DNA of 64,000 nt from Shimia thalassica (GTDB lineage: Bacteria; Pseudomonadota; Alphaproteobacteria; Rhodobacterales; Rhodobacteraceae). Of this stretch, positions 27,801-36,431 are shown piece after piece. Below the pieces are notes generated by a model that searched no databases, was not told the origin of the DNA, and saw only the letters and a list, made by a program, of their open reading frames with translations. Location of the stretch: contig NZ_CYTW01000004.1 of assembly GCF_001458215.1 (NCBI RefSeq), forward strand, positions 124,001-188,000, in the 5' to 3' direction. Both the position numbers and the translations under genes were made by a program. Every line of letters starts with the position of its first letter. Positions within the stretch are counted from its first letter, which is position 1.

Positions 27801-29718
27801 CACCTTCTAGGTACGCGATTGTTTCCCAGCCACCAACGGAAGCAACCCGATTGACCTCTAGGCGGGAGCCAGAACCGGAGGAGAGAGGCATAAGACGGAG
27901 CAATTCCTGCCAATTGGTGCCCGCCGAAAATTCGGGCCCCACAAGTTCAGAAATGTCCAGCGTGTCCCCCTCGTATTGTGAGTAAACGCCTGTCCCACCC
28001 TGATTGTAATCAAGGATAGTGTCGATGGAGCCATCGGGGTCTGTTTCTAGAACAAACCGGTCCGCGCTCTGCCCCCCGACTAGAACATCGCGCCCGGGCC
28101 CTCCGATAAGCTTGTCAACCCCTTGCTCTCCTTCCAGCGTGTCGTTCCCTTGGTCGCCGTAAAGAGTATCGTCACCGGGCCCTCCCTTTATCGTATCGTT
28201 ACCGGCTTCCCCTCTTATGCTGTCGTCGTTCTGGTCTCCAAATATCTCGTCTCCCAGATCCCCGCCATAGATGGTGTCATTCCCGCTTTCACCTCGCAGG
28301 ACATCAATGCCTTCCTCGCCGAAAATGAGATCGTTTCCATCACCAGCAAAAATCAGATCACGGACGCTTGAGCCCGTAATGTTTTCGTCAAATTCCGATC
28401 CAATAAATTCACCACCTGAAGGATCGACATTCTGAACGACGAAGAGATCTCGTGCCCAATCTGGGCCCACACGTCCGCCGTAAGTTGCGAGCGCCGTTTG
28501 CATCTGTTCTAGGTAACTTTCATAGGCAGAGGGGGCCTCCGAAAAGAAATCAAAGAGCGGATCAATTGTGTCAGTTATCGAGATCGTCTGCCTGAATTCG
28601 TTAAAGGCCTCTGCTGCATTGGAAATAGCTGAAACGACCGGCGCCACTCCCGGATGGGATATTCGGTTCGCAATGAACCCTCCAAATTCGGACAGGGCAG
28701 ACCAAATTTCCCATCGCTTTATGTCAATGCTGGCCTCGATCAAGCGCGCGCCGGGTGTTTCACTTTCAAAGCTCTGGGCTGCTGATTTGAGGTCGGTAAT
28801 ATCTTCCCAAACCACAAGGATTTCGGCAACCCTAAACAATATTTCGAAAAAGTCTTCAACCACTTGTCCGAGAACTTCGTTCTCTTCAAACTGCCTTAGA
28901 TGATCTCTAATAAAAATTCTGTCTCGTAGCTCACTGGCTGATTCTGCGCTGGATAAAAAGGCGAGAAACGCCTTGGCATCATTGGTAGCAACAAATGCGT
29001 CATAAACGGATTGAAACTGTTCGTGGGTGCCGGACAGGTCGTTGAGACTATTTGCAACACTCTGAAGAACGTCCTCAAACGTACTTTCAAAGCCATCGTT
29101 CCTAAGTCCACCGAGCGCTCTAATGAATTGCTCTACAATTGTATTGAATATGTCGACTGTCGTTTCGACACTTTCCGAAATGTTGTCGATAGCTTCTTTT
29201 GGATTGAATACAGCCCCGGTGAAGCCTCTAAACGTATCAAATGTGCCTGCTACTGAGTTGTATGTTGCCCGAACTGTGGCGGATGTGGAAAGTGCTGTAT
29301 CCAGAACCAGATCTGCAACTGAAATCCACATACCAGCGGCACCATGAATATGGCGCTCCAGTATTTCGCCGAAAGACTGGCCTGCATCTGAAATACCTTG
29401 GGTAAATGCTTGTCCGGCAGCAGCAATGTCTTCTTCAAAAAGAACGCGATTTGCTGTGCTGAATCCTTCCAATTCTGTCAGCAGTTGGTTGTAATTGTCT
29501 TCCGCATAGGCAAGCTCAATGCGTTCAGAAATACGCTCAATGATTTCAATTCTAATGATCGTCTCAGAGATGTCGTAGGGCGAATAAAAATGGTCGACAA
29601 TCGGATTAGTATGTCGAATTTCGATGTCGCCAAGGAAGGCAAAATCTTGCTTCACTTGTGCTTCAATGCGGATCAGCCCTATTACCGAGAGCTGATCATA
29701 TAACTCTCTCAAACTCAT
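24889..29718 (-). CDS. RTX protein 1 (1609 aa), island cargo
   Basis: A 1609-aa calcium-binding RTX protein expected to leave the cell by type I secretion. Residues 1-450 are a non-repetitive, largely helical region with no signal peptide and no match I recognise. Blocks of GGxGxDxUx nonapeptides lie at about 460-560, 890-930, 1070-1130, 1265-1315 and 1395-1510 (for example GGDGNDELSGGVGQD). A Calx-beta-like domain lies near 680-790. The last 182 residues are the tail shared with the other RTX genes here. The ATG follows a GAGGGG site. Without a recognised catalytic domain it could be a toxin, adhesin or surface protein. Confidence 0.85.
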   Translation of the reverse strand: MSLRELYDQLSVIGLIRIEAQVKQDFAFLGDIEIRHTNPIVDHFYSPYDISETIIRIEIIERISERIELAYAEDNYNQLLTELEGFSTANRVLFEEDIAAAGQAFTQGISDAGQSFGEILERHIHGAAGMWISVADLVLDTALSTSATVRATYNSVAGTFDTFRGFTGAVFNPKEAIDNISESVETTVDIFNTIVEQFIRALGGLRNDGFESTFEDVLQSVANSLNDLSGTHEQFQSVYDAFVATNDAKAFLAFLSSAESASELRDRIFIRDHLRQFEENEVLGQVVEDFFEILFRVAEILVVWEDITDLKSAAQSFESETPGARLIEASIDIKRWEIWSALSEFGGFIANRISHPGVAPVVSAISNAAEAFNEFRQTISITDTIDPLFDFFSEAPSAYESYLEQMQTALATYGGRVGPDWARDLFVVQNVDPSGGEFIGSEFDENITGSSVRDLIFAGDGNDLIFGEEGIDVLRGESGNDTIYGGDLGDEIFGDQNDDSIRGEAGNDTIKGGPGDDTLYGDQGNDTLEGEQGVDKLIGGPGRDVLVGGQSADRFVLETDPDGSIDTILDYNQGGTGVYSQYEGDTLDISELVGPEFSAGTNWQELLRLMPLSSGSGSRLEVNRVASVGGWETIAYLEGVMEGHTVGLTLIPESNSQQALVRVGHDTPEPVSGDWTITPSSQSTDENDGQFLTFEIERPDDQQSETVYVSTVQTYGSQNVNDYDPLLNQAVTFDAGQSRQTVRVVLQGDNIPEPNETFGLIVQSDQDHSVAQYLASASFEIRDQTPSVSELTDEDDYLQLNWEDAVGPYYGLEGDDTLVLDLSDSDYQQLYVSWGDRGALHFITDRSQPESREVVTYQFESFEIIAGDGDESISPNLYRDWIVRGNGGDDTITGALYGHNTLFGGPGSDSLRGYGGDILDGGEGFDTANVSVRRGFLEANHFTFDQNQSEYHYLPDGTVLRNIESLSFSADRSNAFDDHLTYRFNEDFLYEVAGVYNEPILNLGLGNDQVTLDFSRFSTSLETITSSSIASLWISTVHLDQGGHPGVPGTRGTTFAQVNEVERFEILGGNGDDRFVLAQGLGADTLWGGDGNDELSGGVGQDILLGGDGDDTLIAGSSADILDGGSGIDIVELDRSDSEIAFDIVFEDGLGGLQILEDTTILREVERLGITTGEQNDSFSLFLSNELSGLLVNIGRSVVDLGGGSDTAILDGSSLERSILVSAESFNGEDIQWLNYSVEGNYYRGEFHGSENFTFLGGSGDDRVYGSDLGEHLNTGDGHDWVHSRDGDDTIIGGRGNDTVDGGLGQDEYRFTGSFESYAVQQGESQGSLKFVSAHQTDLISNVEVFVFSDREHSFAELEAIAGREIIGSSHADTLEGGAGDDTIGGVWGDNLLRGFSGDDLIWSGGGHDIIDGGPGNDTLIGGQDSSDLRDVIYGGAGNDSIDGGYGNDELRGDAGNDTIAGGFGADTVIGGTGHDTLTGSAFADQVFGGDGDDFVNGGFGHDLVNGGAGADRFFHIGIFNHGSDWIQDYNAAEGDVLQFGIATATRSQFQINTAHTATAAGERSGDDNVEEAFVIYRPTGQIMWALVDGASQSSVNLQVGSNMFDLLA
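24892..25437 (-). repeat. Conserved RTX C-terminal module, copy 1
   Basis: Codes for 182 residues from DLRDVIYGG to the end. By eye it differs at 13 positions from the copy in RTX protein 2. It combines several RTX nonapeptides with a non-repetitive tail containing FVIYRPTGQIMWALVDG, which is probably the uncleaved C-terminal secretion signal. Confidence 0.8.
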
Positions 29719-30243
29719 CCTGGCCCCTCGTGAAATTCACCTACAATGGAAATCTGTTTTTGAAATTTACGCCAAGCGTACTCCTGAGTTCCCTTCAAAA
29801 CAAGGCTGAAGGGTAGGCGTTGAGAACTGACTTTTTGCCAAACCTGGCTGTGTGTCTACGATCCTGATACGGGCCGGTTGCAGTCTCCGGGGGCGCTGGC
29901 TCGAGGTCGCTGGGAGCGGTTCTAGTCGCTAGCTATGCCCCATCGCTCACGCTCCCGTCTCGCCAGGGCTCTTCTTAGTCTGTCTCATGTCCCACTCCTC
30001 AGTGGTTACGATGAGCCAAGAACACTCTCCTATCAAATACCGCTATTTGGACCCATAGGCGCTGACGTCAGACACGCAGGGATAGCTCCCTATGCCAGAG
30101 GGGCTAGGGGTAAGCGGAATAGGTATAAATGATGGATAGAAGACAGAGGAGAGAGACCCCCGCGTCCTCCTTTCCGTCCTCCCGAACCAGAGATAAGGGC
30201 ACCCTGATTTCAATTGGGCGGGGCACTCGGTTTCCCGGACATA
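29719..30243. other. Intergenic region between the two island RTX genes
   Basis: About 525 bases with no plausible gene on either strand. It should contain the promoter of RTX gene 1 (near 29720-29800) and ends at the terminator of RTX gene 2. I see no clear promoter consensus or repeat family in it. Confidence 0.5.
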
Positions 30244-30264
30244 GAAAAAGCCCGCCGAAGCGGG
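30244..30264 (-). terminator. Rho-independent terminator of RTX gene 2
   Basis: Read on the minus strand: CCCGC, a TTCG tetraloop, GCGGG, then C and TTTTT. It begins 27 bases after the stop codon of RTX gene 2, so the two RTX genes have separate transcripts or at least strong attenuation between them. Confidence 0.85.
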
Positions 30265-30290
30265 ATTCTACGAGCTTATCTGGTTGGATA

Positions 30291-33200
30291 TCAGGCCAAC
30301 AGGTCGAACACATCCCCGCCGATCTGCAGATTGATCGAGGACTGCCCCGCTCCGTCGACCAAGGCCCACATGATCTGACCCGTGGGGCGATAGATCACGA
30401 ACGCCTCTTCGATATTGTCGTCGCCCGAGCGTTCTCCTGCCGCTGTGGCAGTGTGGGCTGTATTGATCTGGAACTGGCTGCGGGTGGCTGTGGCGATGCC
30501 GAACTGGAGGACGTCTCCTTCGGCCGCGTTGTAATCCTGAACCCAGTCGGATCCGTGGTTGAAGATTCCGATATGGAAGAACCGATCCGCGCCCGCGCCG
30601 CCATTCAGAAGGTCATGGCCGAAGCCACCGTTCACAAAATCATCACCATCGCCGCCAAAGATTTGGTCGGCAAAGGCCGAGCCTGTCAGGGTGTCGCCAC
30701 CGGTGCCACCGATCACAGTGTCCGCGCCAAAGCCCCCCGCGATGGTGTCGTTGCCCGCATCTCCTCGCAGTTCGTCGTTGCCATAGCCGCCGTCAATCGA
30801 GTCATTGCCGGTGCCGCCATAGATCAGGTCACGCAGGTCGTCTTCACTGTCACCACCAATGAGCGAGTCATTGCCTTCACCGCCGATCAGCGTATCGTTT
30901 CCGTCACCACCAACCAAAGTGTCATCGCCTATGCCTCCCGCCAAGCGATTGGGATCGGCATTCCCCAATAAGATGTCATTCCCACCTTGCCCGTCGATTA
31001 TATCGCCCAACTCAGCCACTCTCAAAACGTCTGCCGCTTCAGTTGCACCTTCGGGCATGTTCTCGGAGCGAGCTTCGGCCGTAGACAAATTGAACTCCGC
31101 AGTGTTGTTAAAGGCATCCAAGTCAAAAGCACTCGCTTCGATCTCGGCTTGCAAAGCCTCTCCTAAAACAGAATCTGGGACGTTCAACTCTAGCGTGACA
31201 TCAAACATCTCACCGGCAGCCAACGGACCCAAATCTAACAATAAGCTACCATCGCTCTGGACAATTGCGCCGGCAATTGCACCAACGAGCAGAGCGTTTT
31301 CTGGGAGTGTTAGGACGAGAGAAGAAGGAGCGCTGCTCCTTGTACCCATATTCTCAACCCGCACGGTAAAGACCTGCACATCGCTATCAAAGCTGTTACC
31401 TTCGATAATCGAAACTGAAAGATCTTCGCCTAATGTTAACACTACGGCCTCTTCCGCTACCGCAGTTGCAGGCACCGCTCCGTTCCCGCTAATTGTCGCA
31501 ACGACAAAAAGTTCACTTGGCGGAATATCAGTGACATCCAGATTGAAACTATGCTGTCCGTCCAACGAAATAGGCTGTCCAACAAGGATTGCCATAGGTG
31601 AGCTTCCATCGGCGTTTTCCGACACATATAGTGAGACTTCGTTACCCACAGAGACACCGGAAACATCTAATGTCACCGAAATAGTGCCTAAGTTGTCGTC
31701 AGCTGATGCAGACACAACCTGCACATCGACCGGATCCAATATTTCCATGGCGTCGTAGCTTAGATCGCCAAGAGAATCTGTACTTTCAATATCAAATGTC
31801 CATCTGCCGGTTTCAGGCACCCGAATGGCCAAAGTTCTCGAAGTTTGATCGCTGAGATTCTCGACAATCTGAACGAACTCCAATTCCGCAAACTGGCTCT
31901 CGCGGTATTGTGTTCCATCAGGTCCGGTCAGAATGGCGTGCGCATTGTCAGAAGCATTGTCCCATCGGGTTGAAAGCAATACTACGTTTCCCTCGTCCAG
32001 AAACCATTCGCTTTCCGTATGGGTAGTCAAGTTACTCGCCGCTCCGCTTGCCTGAGCGTTTGCAACATTGATCTCTTCTACTTCTTCTCCGCCTAAACGA
32101 TTGAAAGTACCGTCAAACATGACCTGGAAGCCGACATATCCAGAAAACTCGGCGATCCCTGCATCCAATGAAATCTCTGTCCAGACAGCGCCAAAGTCAT
32201 TGCTGAAGTCGTCATCATTGCTGAACTCAAACATCACCTCAACGGAAGTAAGCTGGCGGCCACCAATCACCCAAATGGCATCCGGAACGGACATCGAGGA
32301 GGTGTATCTAACTGAGAAATCGAAGTTTCTGTTGGCAGTGATTTCAAGTTCGCGCGAAACAAGGCCGCCGAACGTGTCAAACTGGCCATCAAACTCAAAA
32401 GTGCCTGAGCCCCAGTCAAAATCCAACGACCCGTCCAGAGACATCCATTCATAGTCCAGTACGTCCGAAATAGACACGTCAAACCAGCGTGTCATTGTGT
32501 TCACCAAGCGGTTGTTGGTTTCTTCTCCAAGCTGCAAGGCATGAACCACGGTTTCAGGAAGGAAGTGTGCCGCCGTTGACGCGCCATCCAGTTCCAGATC
32601 AATCGAACGTTCGCTGTATTCTCCATCAACCTCGCCAACAAAAGCTTCGGTGCCTCTTGGACCTATCGAGACCGTTGCTCCGCCCGAATAGGTGAGCGGG
32701 TCCGAAGCAATAACATTTGCAAGCCCGGAAGCTCCCCCGCGGAACCCTTGCAAAAACAAGCCCGTACTAAAAATGGGAGTGTTAAGGCCATCGACATCAA
32801 ACGAAATGGCATCCAATGCAAACGGATCCCAGAAAAACGAAATCCCCCCTGTCACTTCGAAACCGTTCAGGAAGGGTAAACCGACAGTGACACTTCCACC
32901 CAGACTGTTCTGAATGGTGTCCAAATCTAGAGACAGTCCGGAAAGCCCCCAACTGGGGGCAAACAAACTCGTGGTTCCATAGGAATCCGTTTCGGCCCCG
33001 ACTGAGTAGGTCAGCGTTCCGACCATATCAAATTCGTAGCCACTATTTCCGTCCCCAAGCCCCGAGAACCTGATAAAGCGCGTTCCGGGATCAAACGGTG
33101 TCGGTCCCGGATCGCCAGCAAGGTCAATCTCCAGCCTGCGGGTCGACCCTAGTAAGTCGACCGAGATTTCTGCAGCGGCCCCCAGATACAGGCTGTCACT

Positions 33201-35018
33201 TGCATTGTCGTAGCTGAAGGAAATGTTGGAGAACTCTATCTCATAGGTGTTATCGCCCGAAGGAAAAGACAGCTCAAGTGGTTCCACATCTGCCAAACGT
33301 GTTGACCCGATTGTGCCGAACGACGGCACGATACCGCTTTCACCGATCGTTAAGGACAGAAGGCTGTCAGCAGTGCTGAAATTCCAGACGCCACTATTGA
33401 ACGACAATCCCATACCAAGGGAGACCTCGGTTTCATTGACGGTCAGGCTTGAAAAACTATGCGTTGCAACATTGGCGAAATCATATTGCGAGGACGCATG
33501 GTCATATGTGAACTCGGTTGTCGTGAGCGTGTCGAGATCCAGAGTGAAGCTGCCGCTAAACAGTACTTCATCTTGCCGGGTTTGGGTTGAATAGACAGTG
33601 GCGTTTTGGACACGGGCAAGGGCACCATCAACAATAACTGTCCCGCCCTCGATGCGTAGAAGTCGCTCAAGGCCATCTTTGCGCCCAAGATACACCGTAG
33701 AGCCTTCAATTGCCTGCTGCCCTACTCCAGATGGCGTGTTTACCCAGCCTAAGGACGCCTCAACCGCAAGGTTTTGCGTTTCGGTCGTCGGCCTGAAAAA
33801 ATCCGCCTCAACAACTTCCCCAGTGAACGTCTGTCCAAGAAGGTCAGAAGGACTCCAAATCACTGAGAACCCGCCATTATCCAAACTAATCGCACTTGTA
33901 ACAAGGTGATAGGGGAAAGGCCCACCAGAAGCATAAACTGGGGAGCTGTTTATCTGAAAACTCTCTCCTATCGCGACGCCCTGATAATCAAACCTTAGCC
34001 CGAGCACATCCACGAATCCTCCCCCATCATAAACTCGAGATGTCAGAACGAAGCCGCCATCCTCAAGGCCAGTTACCGATGGGTTTCCCAAGTAAGGCCC
34101 TGGGAAAACAACACTAATTTCGGAACCGATGGCTCCTCCAAATGCGTCAAACAATTGTACAAACACACTTTCACGACCGTATGCTTCATCATAAATGGAA
34201 TAAGCTGCAACGAAACCACCTCCAACCAAACCGGCAACGTGGTAACCGTCTTCGCCTAAAAAGTAGTCTACGTTGGCCGGCCCTATTAAAAACTCAGTAC
34301 CAGTTGGTGCACCACCTGCATCAAACAATTGTCCAAAAAACCGACCACCGTCAGTGTCCCGTTCGGGAGCAACCCAAGTAACTAGGAAACCACCATCATG
34401 CAAATTGGTAACACCATCTGAAAAATGAAGTCTTTCTTCAGAATTGATGATCTGAAATTCTTCACCTATTGCGATTCCGCTAGCCGAATACCGCTGCAAA
34501 TATGTTTCGCCATTAAATCCTTCTAGCGGTACAGAAGACCACGTTACAACAAAGTCACCAGTCTCTAATCCGCTCACTGAGGAGTCAAACTGATAGCCTT
34601 CTACCAGAGAGTTTATTTGAAATTCGCTACCATTAGCCCTGCCATCAGCGGAAAACCTTTGCCCAAATATCCCCGTTCTACTGCCGTCTTGCTCCTGAGA
34701 GGTCCACGTTACGACAAAGCCACCGTCCTCGAGCGCCGCAACGGATGATTCATTTTGATTGTAGTCAGTGAAGGTATTGACTTGGAAAGGGGCGCCAATT
34801 TCGTCACCGTTATCGGAGAAGCGCTGCCCAAACACTCCCATACCCCAGCCATCTTGTTCTTGGCCAGTGCTTGTCCACGTGACCACGAACCCACCGCCCG
34901 ATAAGCCCGAGGCAGAAAAATCTGATTCGCCAGAACGAGGCACAACAATAGCATACGGAGCGAGATCTATTTGAAATTCGTTACCTATGGGAACTGCTAC
35001 ATTGTTTCCGACTGCCAT
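30291..35018 (-). CDS. RTX protein 2 (about 1575 aa), island cargo
   Basis: Start at 35018 (MAVGNNVAVP) is supported by a GGGAG site; the frame continues upstream to a TTG at 35090 that lacks one. Residues of about 20-395 hold seven degenerate repeats of 55-60 residues with the core GGFVVTWTS...GQRFSADG...GSEFQIN, probably a beta-propeller-like array. A long beta-rich region follows (about 400-1190). A DUF11-type extracellular Ig-like domain (TVRVENMG...) lies near 1205-1310. RTX nonapeptides start near 1335 (GGDGNDTLIGGEGNDSLIGG), ending in the shared C-terminal module. No signal peptide. Likely a type I-secreted surface or extracellular protein; the target is unknown. Confidence 0.85.
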   Translation of the reverse strand: MAVGNNVAVPIGNEFQIDLAPYAIVVPRSGESDFSASGLSGGGFVVTWTSTGQEQDGWGMGVFGQRFSDNGDEIGAPFQVNTFTDYNQNESSVAALEDGGFVVTWTSQEQDGSRTGIFGQRFSADGRANGSEFQINSLVEGYQFDSSVSGLETGDFVVTWSSVPLEGFNGETYLQRYSASGIAIGEEFQIINSEERLHFSDGVTNLHDGGFLVTWVAPERDTDGGRFFGQLFDAGGAPTGTEFLIGPANVDYFLGEDGYHVAGLVGGGFVAAYSIYDEAYGRESVFVQLFDAFGGAIGSEISVVFPGPYLGNPSVTGLEDGGFVLTSRVYDGGGFVDVLGLRFDYQGVAIGESFQINSSPVYASGGPFPYHLVTSAISLDNGGFSVIWSPSDLLGQTFTGEVVEADFFRPTTETQNLAVEASLGWVNTPSGVGQQAIEGSTVYLGRKDGLERLLRIEGGTVIVDGALARVQNATVYSTQTRQDEVLFSGSFTLDLDTLTTTEFTYDHASSQYDFANVATHSFSSLTVNETEVSLGMGLSFNSGVWNFSTADSLLSLTIGESGIVPSFGTIGSTRLADVEPLELSFPSGDNTYEIEFSNISFSYDNASDSLYLGAAAEISVDLLGSTRRLEIDLAGDPGPTPFDPGTRFIRFSGLGDGNSGYEFDMVGTLTYSVGAETDSYGTTSLFAPSWGLSGLSLDLDTIQNSLGGSVTVGLPFLNGFEVTGGISFFWDPFALDAISFDVDGLNTPIFSTGLFLQGFRGGASGLANVIASDPLTYSGGATVSIGPRGTEAFVGEVDGEYSERSIDLELDGASTAAHFLPETVVHALQLGEETNNRLVNTMTRWFDVSISDVLDYEWMSLDGSLDFDWGSGTFEFDGQFDTFGGLVSRELEITANRNFDFSVRYTSSMSVPDAIWVIGGRQLTSVEVMFEFSNDDDFSNDFGAVWTEISLDAGIAEFSGYVGFQVMFDGTFNRLGGEEVEEINVANAQASGAASNLTTHTESEWFLDEGNVVLLSTRWDNASDNAHAILTGPDGTQYRESQFAELEFVQIVENLSDQTSRTLAIRVPETGRWTFDIESTDSLGDLSYDAMEILDPVDVQVVSASADDNLGTISVTLDVSGVSVGNEVSLYVSENADGSSPMAILVGQPISLDGQHSFNLDVTDIPPSELFVVATISGNGAVPATAVAEEAVVLTLGEDLSVSIIEGNSFDSDVQVFTVRVENMGTRSSAPSSLVLTLPENALLVGAIAGAIVQSDGSLLLDLGPLAAGEMFDVTLELNVPDSVLGEALQAEIEASAFDLDAFNNTAEFNLSTAEARSENMPEGATEAADVLRVAELGDIIDGQGGNDILLGNADPNRLAGGIGDDTLVGGDGNDTLIGGEGNDSLIGGDSEDDLRDLIYGGTGNDSIDGGYGNDELRGDAGNDTIAGGFGADTVIGGTGGDTLTGSAFADQIFGGDGDDFVNGGFGHDLLNGGAGADRFFHIGIFNHGSDWVQDYNAAEGDVLQFGIATATRSQFQINTAHTATAAGERSGDDNIEEAFVIYRPTGQIMWALVDGAGQSSINLQIGGDVFDLLA
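30294..30839 (-). repeat. Conserved RTX C-terminal module, copy 2
   Basis: Codes for 182 residues beginning DLRDLIYGG, in the same orientation as copy 1 and 5.4 kb away. At the DNA level the two copies are alike over long stretches, with most differences at third codon positions. Confidence 0.8.
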
Positions 35019-35084
35019 TCTGCAACTCCCGAACTGTTGCTTGAAGCAACTATTAAATTTCCGCCAAATTTCATTTTTAGAATA

Positions 35085-35155
35085 CTTCAATTATGAAGAA
35101 CGGCATCGTGTTCTTAGTCAAGTGATTTGGGTGGCGACTTGCATTTACGTAAATG
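35085..35155. promoter_or_regulatory. Two palindromes upstream of RTX gene 2
   Basis: CTTCA-ATTA-TGAAG at 35085-35098 and the perfect 14-bp palindrome CATTTACGTAAATG at 35142-35155, 67 and 124 bases before the chosen start codon. Their position suggests regulator binding; no regulator is identified. Confidence 0.35.
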
Positions 35156-35230
35156 ACAATCCAAAAAAGTTTGTCTGTTTCTTTTTCTATAGAATTTGCC
35201 CGCGCCGCCGGCTTGCGGGGCCTTTCCTTT

Positions 35231-35563
35231 TCAAGAAACTGAGCGTGAGAAGCTTCCGGCTCTCTTAAGGCATCGCTTTGCGATGACTGCCAGCGCCACA
35301 CCAACACCAGCAAACGCCAAGTCGGCAACGCTATCCAAGGCCACAAACCAAGACCAACTACAGTCCGACAAGTCCGAGAATAGCTCTTTGGCCAGCCAGC
35401 CCGCGAATGCTACAACTCGAAGGGGAAGCCAGAATATTCCAAACAGAACGCCAACCAACACGTGCTCAAACTGCTTTTCAGCATACTTGAACCATCCTGG
35501 CCATCCCCCGCAAACGTCACTGGTTCCCAAGTCAATTATGAACGCCAGAATAGATTCAATCAT
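35231..35563 (-). CDS. Small island membrane protein
   Basis: A 110-aa protein with two or three hydrophobic segments (FEHVLVGVLFGIFWLPLRVVAF and DLAFAGVGVALAVIA). Its ATG overlaps the TGA of the HGG-type gene by four bases (ATGA), so it belongs to the phage-like operon. I do not recognise the family. A holin-like or entry-exclusion role is possible but only a guess. Confidence 0.6.
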   Translation of the reverse strand: MIESILAFIIDLGTSDVCGGWPGWFKYAEKQFEHVLVGVLFGIFWLPLRVVAFAGWLAKELFSDLSDCSWSWFVALDSVADLAFAGVGVALAVIAKRCLKRAGSFSRSVS

Positions 35564-35841
35564 TCATCCGCCCCTGACTTGAGCCACGAATCCAAGTCTC
35601 TGAGTTGCCGTTGTAGCGCTGTTACCAGCTTGCGGCTCTCTTCGGCTTTCCGTGTCCTCAGTCCGTGCTTGTAAGCTGGGTGTGCCTTGCCGGAACCATG
35701 CCCGCCCCTTGCTCCATGAAAGCGACAAACACTCCACCCTTTCACGGCTGGGCCTTTGCACCTTTCGCCCGTGCGCTTTGATTTAGCCGTGCATCGGGGG
35801 GCGGCGTGAGCCTTGTTCATGGGGCTTACGTTACTTTCCAT
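35560..35841 (-). CDS. HGG-type small phage/island protein
   Basis: A 93-aa basic protein with a Cys-rich core PRCTAKSKRTGERCKGPAVKG followed by CRFHGARGGHGSGKAHPAYKHG, matching the HGG-containing family often found in prophages and islands of Alphaproteobacteria; function unknown. The start at 35841 follows a GGAGGGTAAGG site and overlaps the previous gene by 11 bases. A coiled tail (ESRKLVTALQRQLRDLDSWL) ends it. A decayed relative sits at 48691-49121, outside the island. Confidence 0.65.
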   Translation of the reverse strand: MESNVSPMNKAHAAPRCTAKSKRTGERCKGPAVKGWSVCRFHGARGGHGSGKAHPAYKHGLRTRKAEESRKLVTALQRQLRDLDSWLKSGADE

Positions 35842-36376
35842 CCTTACCCTCCCCCCCTTGCTGGACGTTGCCGACAATCGCCTGCCCACCTTCCTCTACA
35901 TTCACATGCTGCACGGTGACTGTCTGTTTGCCGCCGTTTCGGTGTTTTCGCAGAGCCTCGACTTGAGCAGTGAAAGTTCGGGCTAGTTTATTGTAGCCGT
36001 TAAAGTGAACTTGAGCCTGCTCGAGTTGATCGCTATTGGCGAGCCAACGGGCAGAGCGTATTGTCGCGACATGCGTTGCGGCCATCTGCACCGCCAGCAA
36101 TCTTTCCACTGCGTCACGCGGGGCAATGTCATCCACTGTCGAGAGCATGAACATCCGTTCGTCCTCGGCCTCGCTGCCTTCCCCTGCCTCAGACCTGTTG
36201 AGCACGCTAAAGCAATGACTGAGCAAGGCCGCAGCTTGCTCCTGACTCTTGGTACCAAAGATTGTTTTCAAGGCGTCGTGCCCAGATAGCTTGACTGCGT
36301 GCCCCTCACTTGCTGAGCCTTCCACTTTCACGCCCAACGCATTGTCTTTTTCCTTCTTTGCAAGTGGCTTGCTCAT
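35831..36376 (-). CDS. Conserved island/prophage protein
   Basis: A 181-aa soluble protein, probably starting at MSKPLAKKEK (36376). Its C-terminal part (LARTFTAQVEALRKHRNGGKQ, then TVQHVNVEEGGQAIVGNV) resembles a protein family I associate with alphaproteobacterial prophages and islands, often encoded next to an HGG-type gene as here. Function unknown. It overlaps the downstream gene and is transcribed with it. Confidence 0.6.
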   Translation of the reverse strand: MSKPLAKKEKDNALGVKVEGSASEGHAVKLSGHDALKTIFGTKSQEQAAALLSHCFSVLNRSEAGEGSEAEDERMFMLSTVDDIAPRDAVERLLAVQMAATHVATIRSARWLANSDQLEQAQVHFNGYNKLARTFTAQVEALRKHRNGGKQTVTVQHVNVEEGGQAIVGNVQQGGEGKDGK

Positions 36377-36431
36377 TGTCCTATCCAATCAATCACGGGC
36401 TTGTTAGTTGCTGCAAATTCTCTGGGGCTGG

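Noticed and set aside
29935..30132. Small plus-strand frame between the RTX genes
   Set aside because: Short, basic, no ribosome-binding site, no known match.
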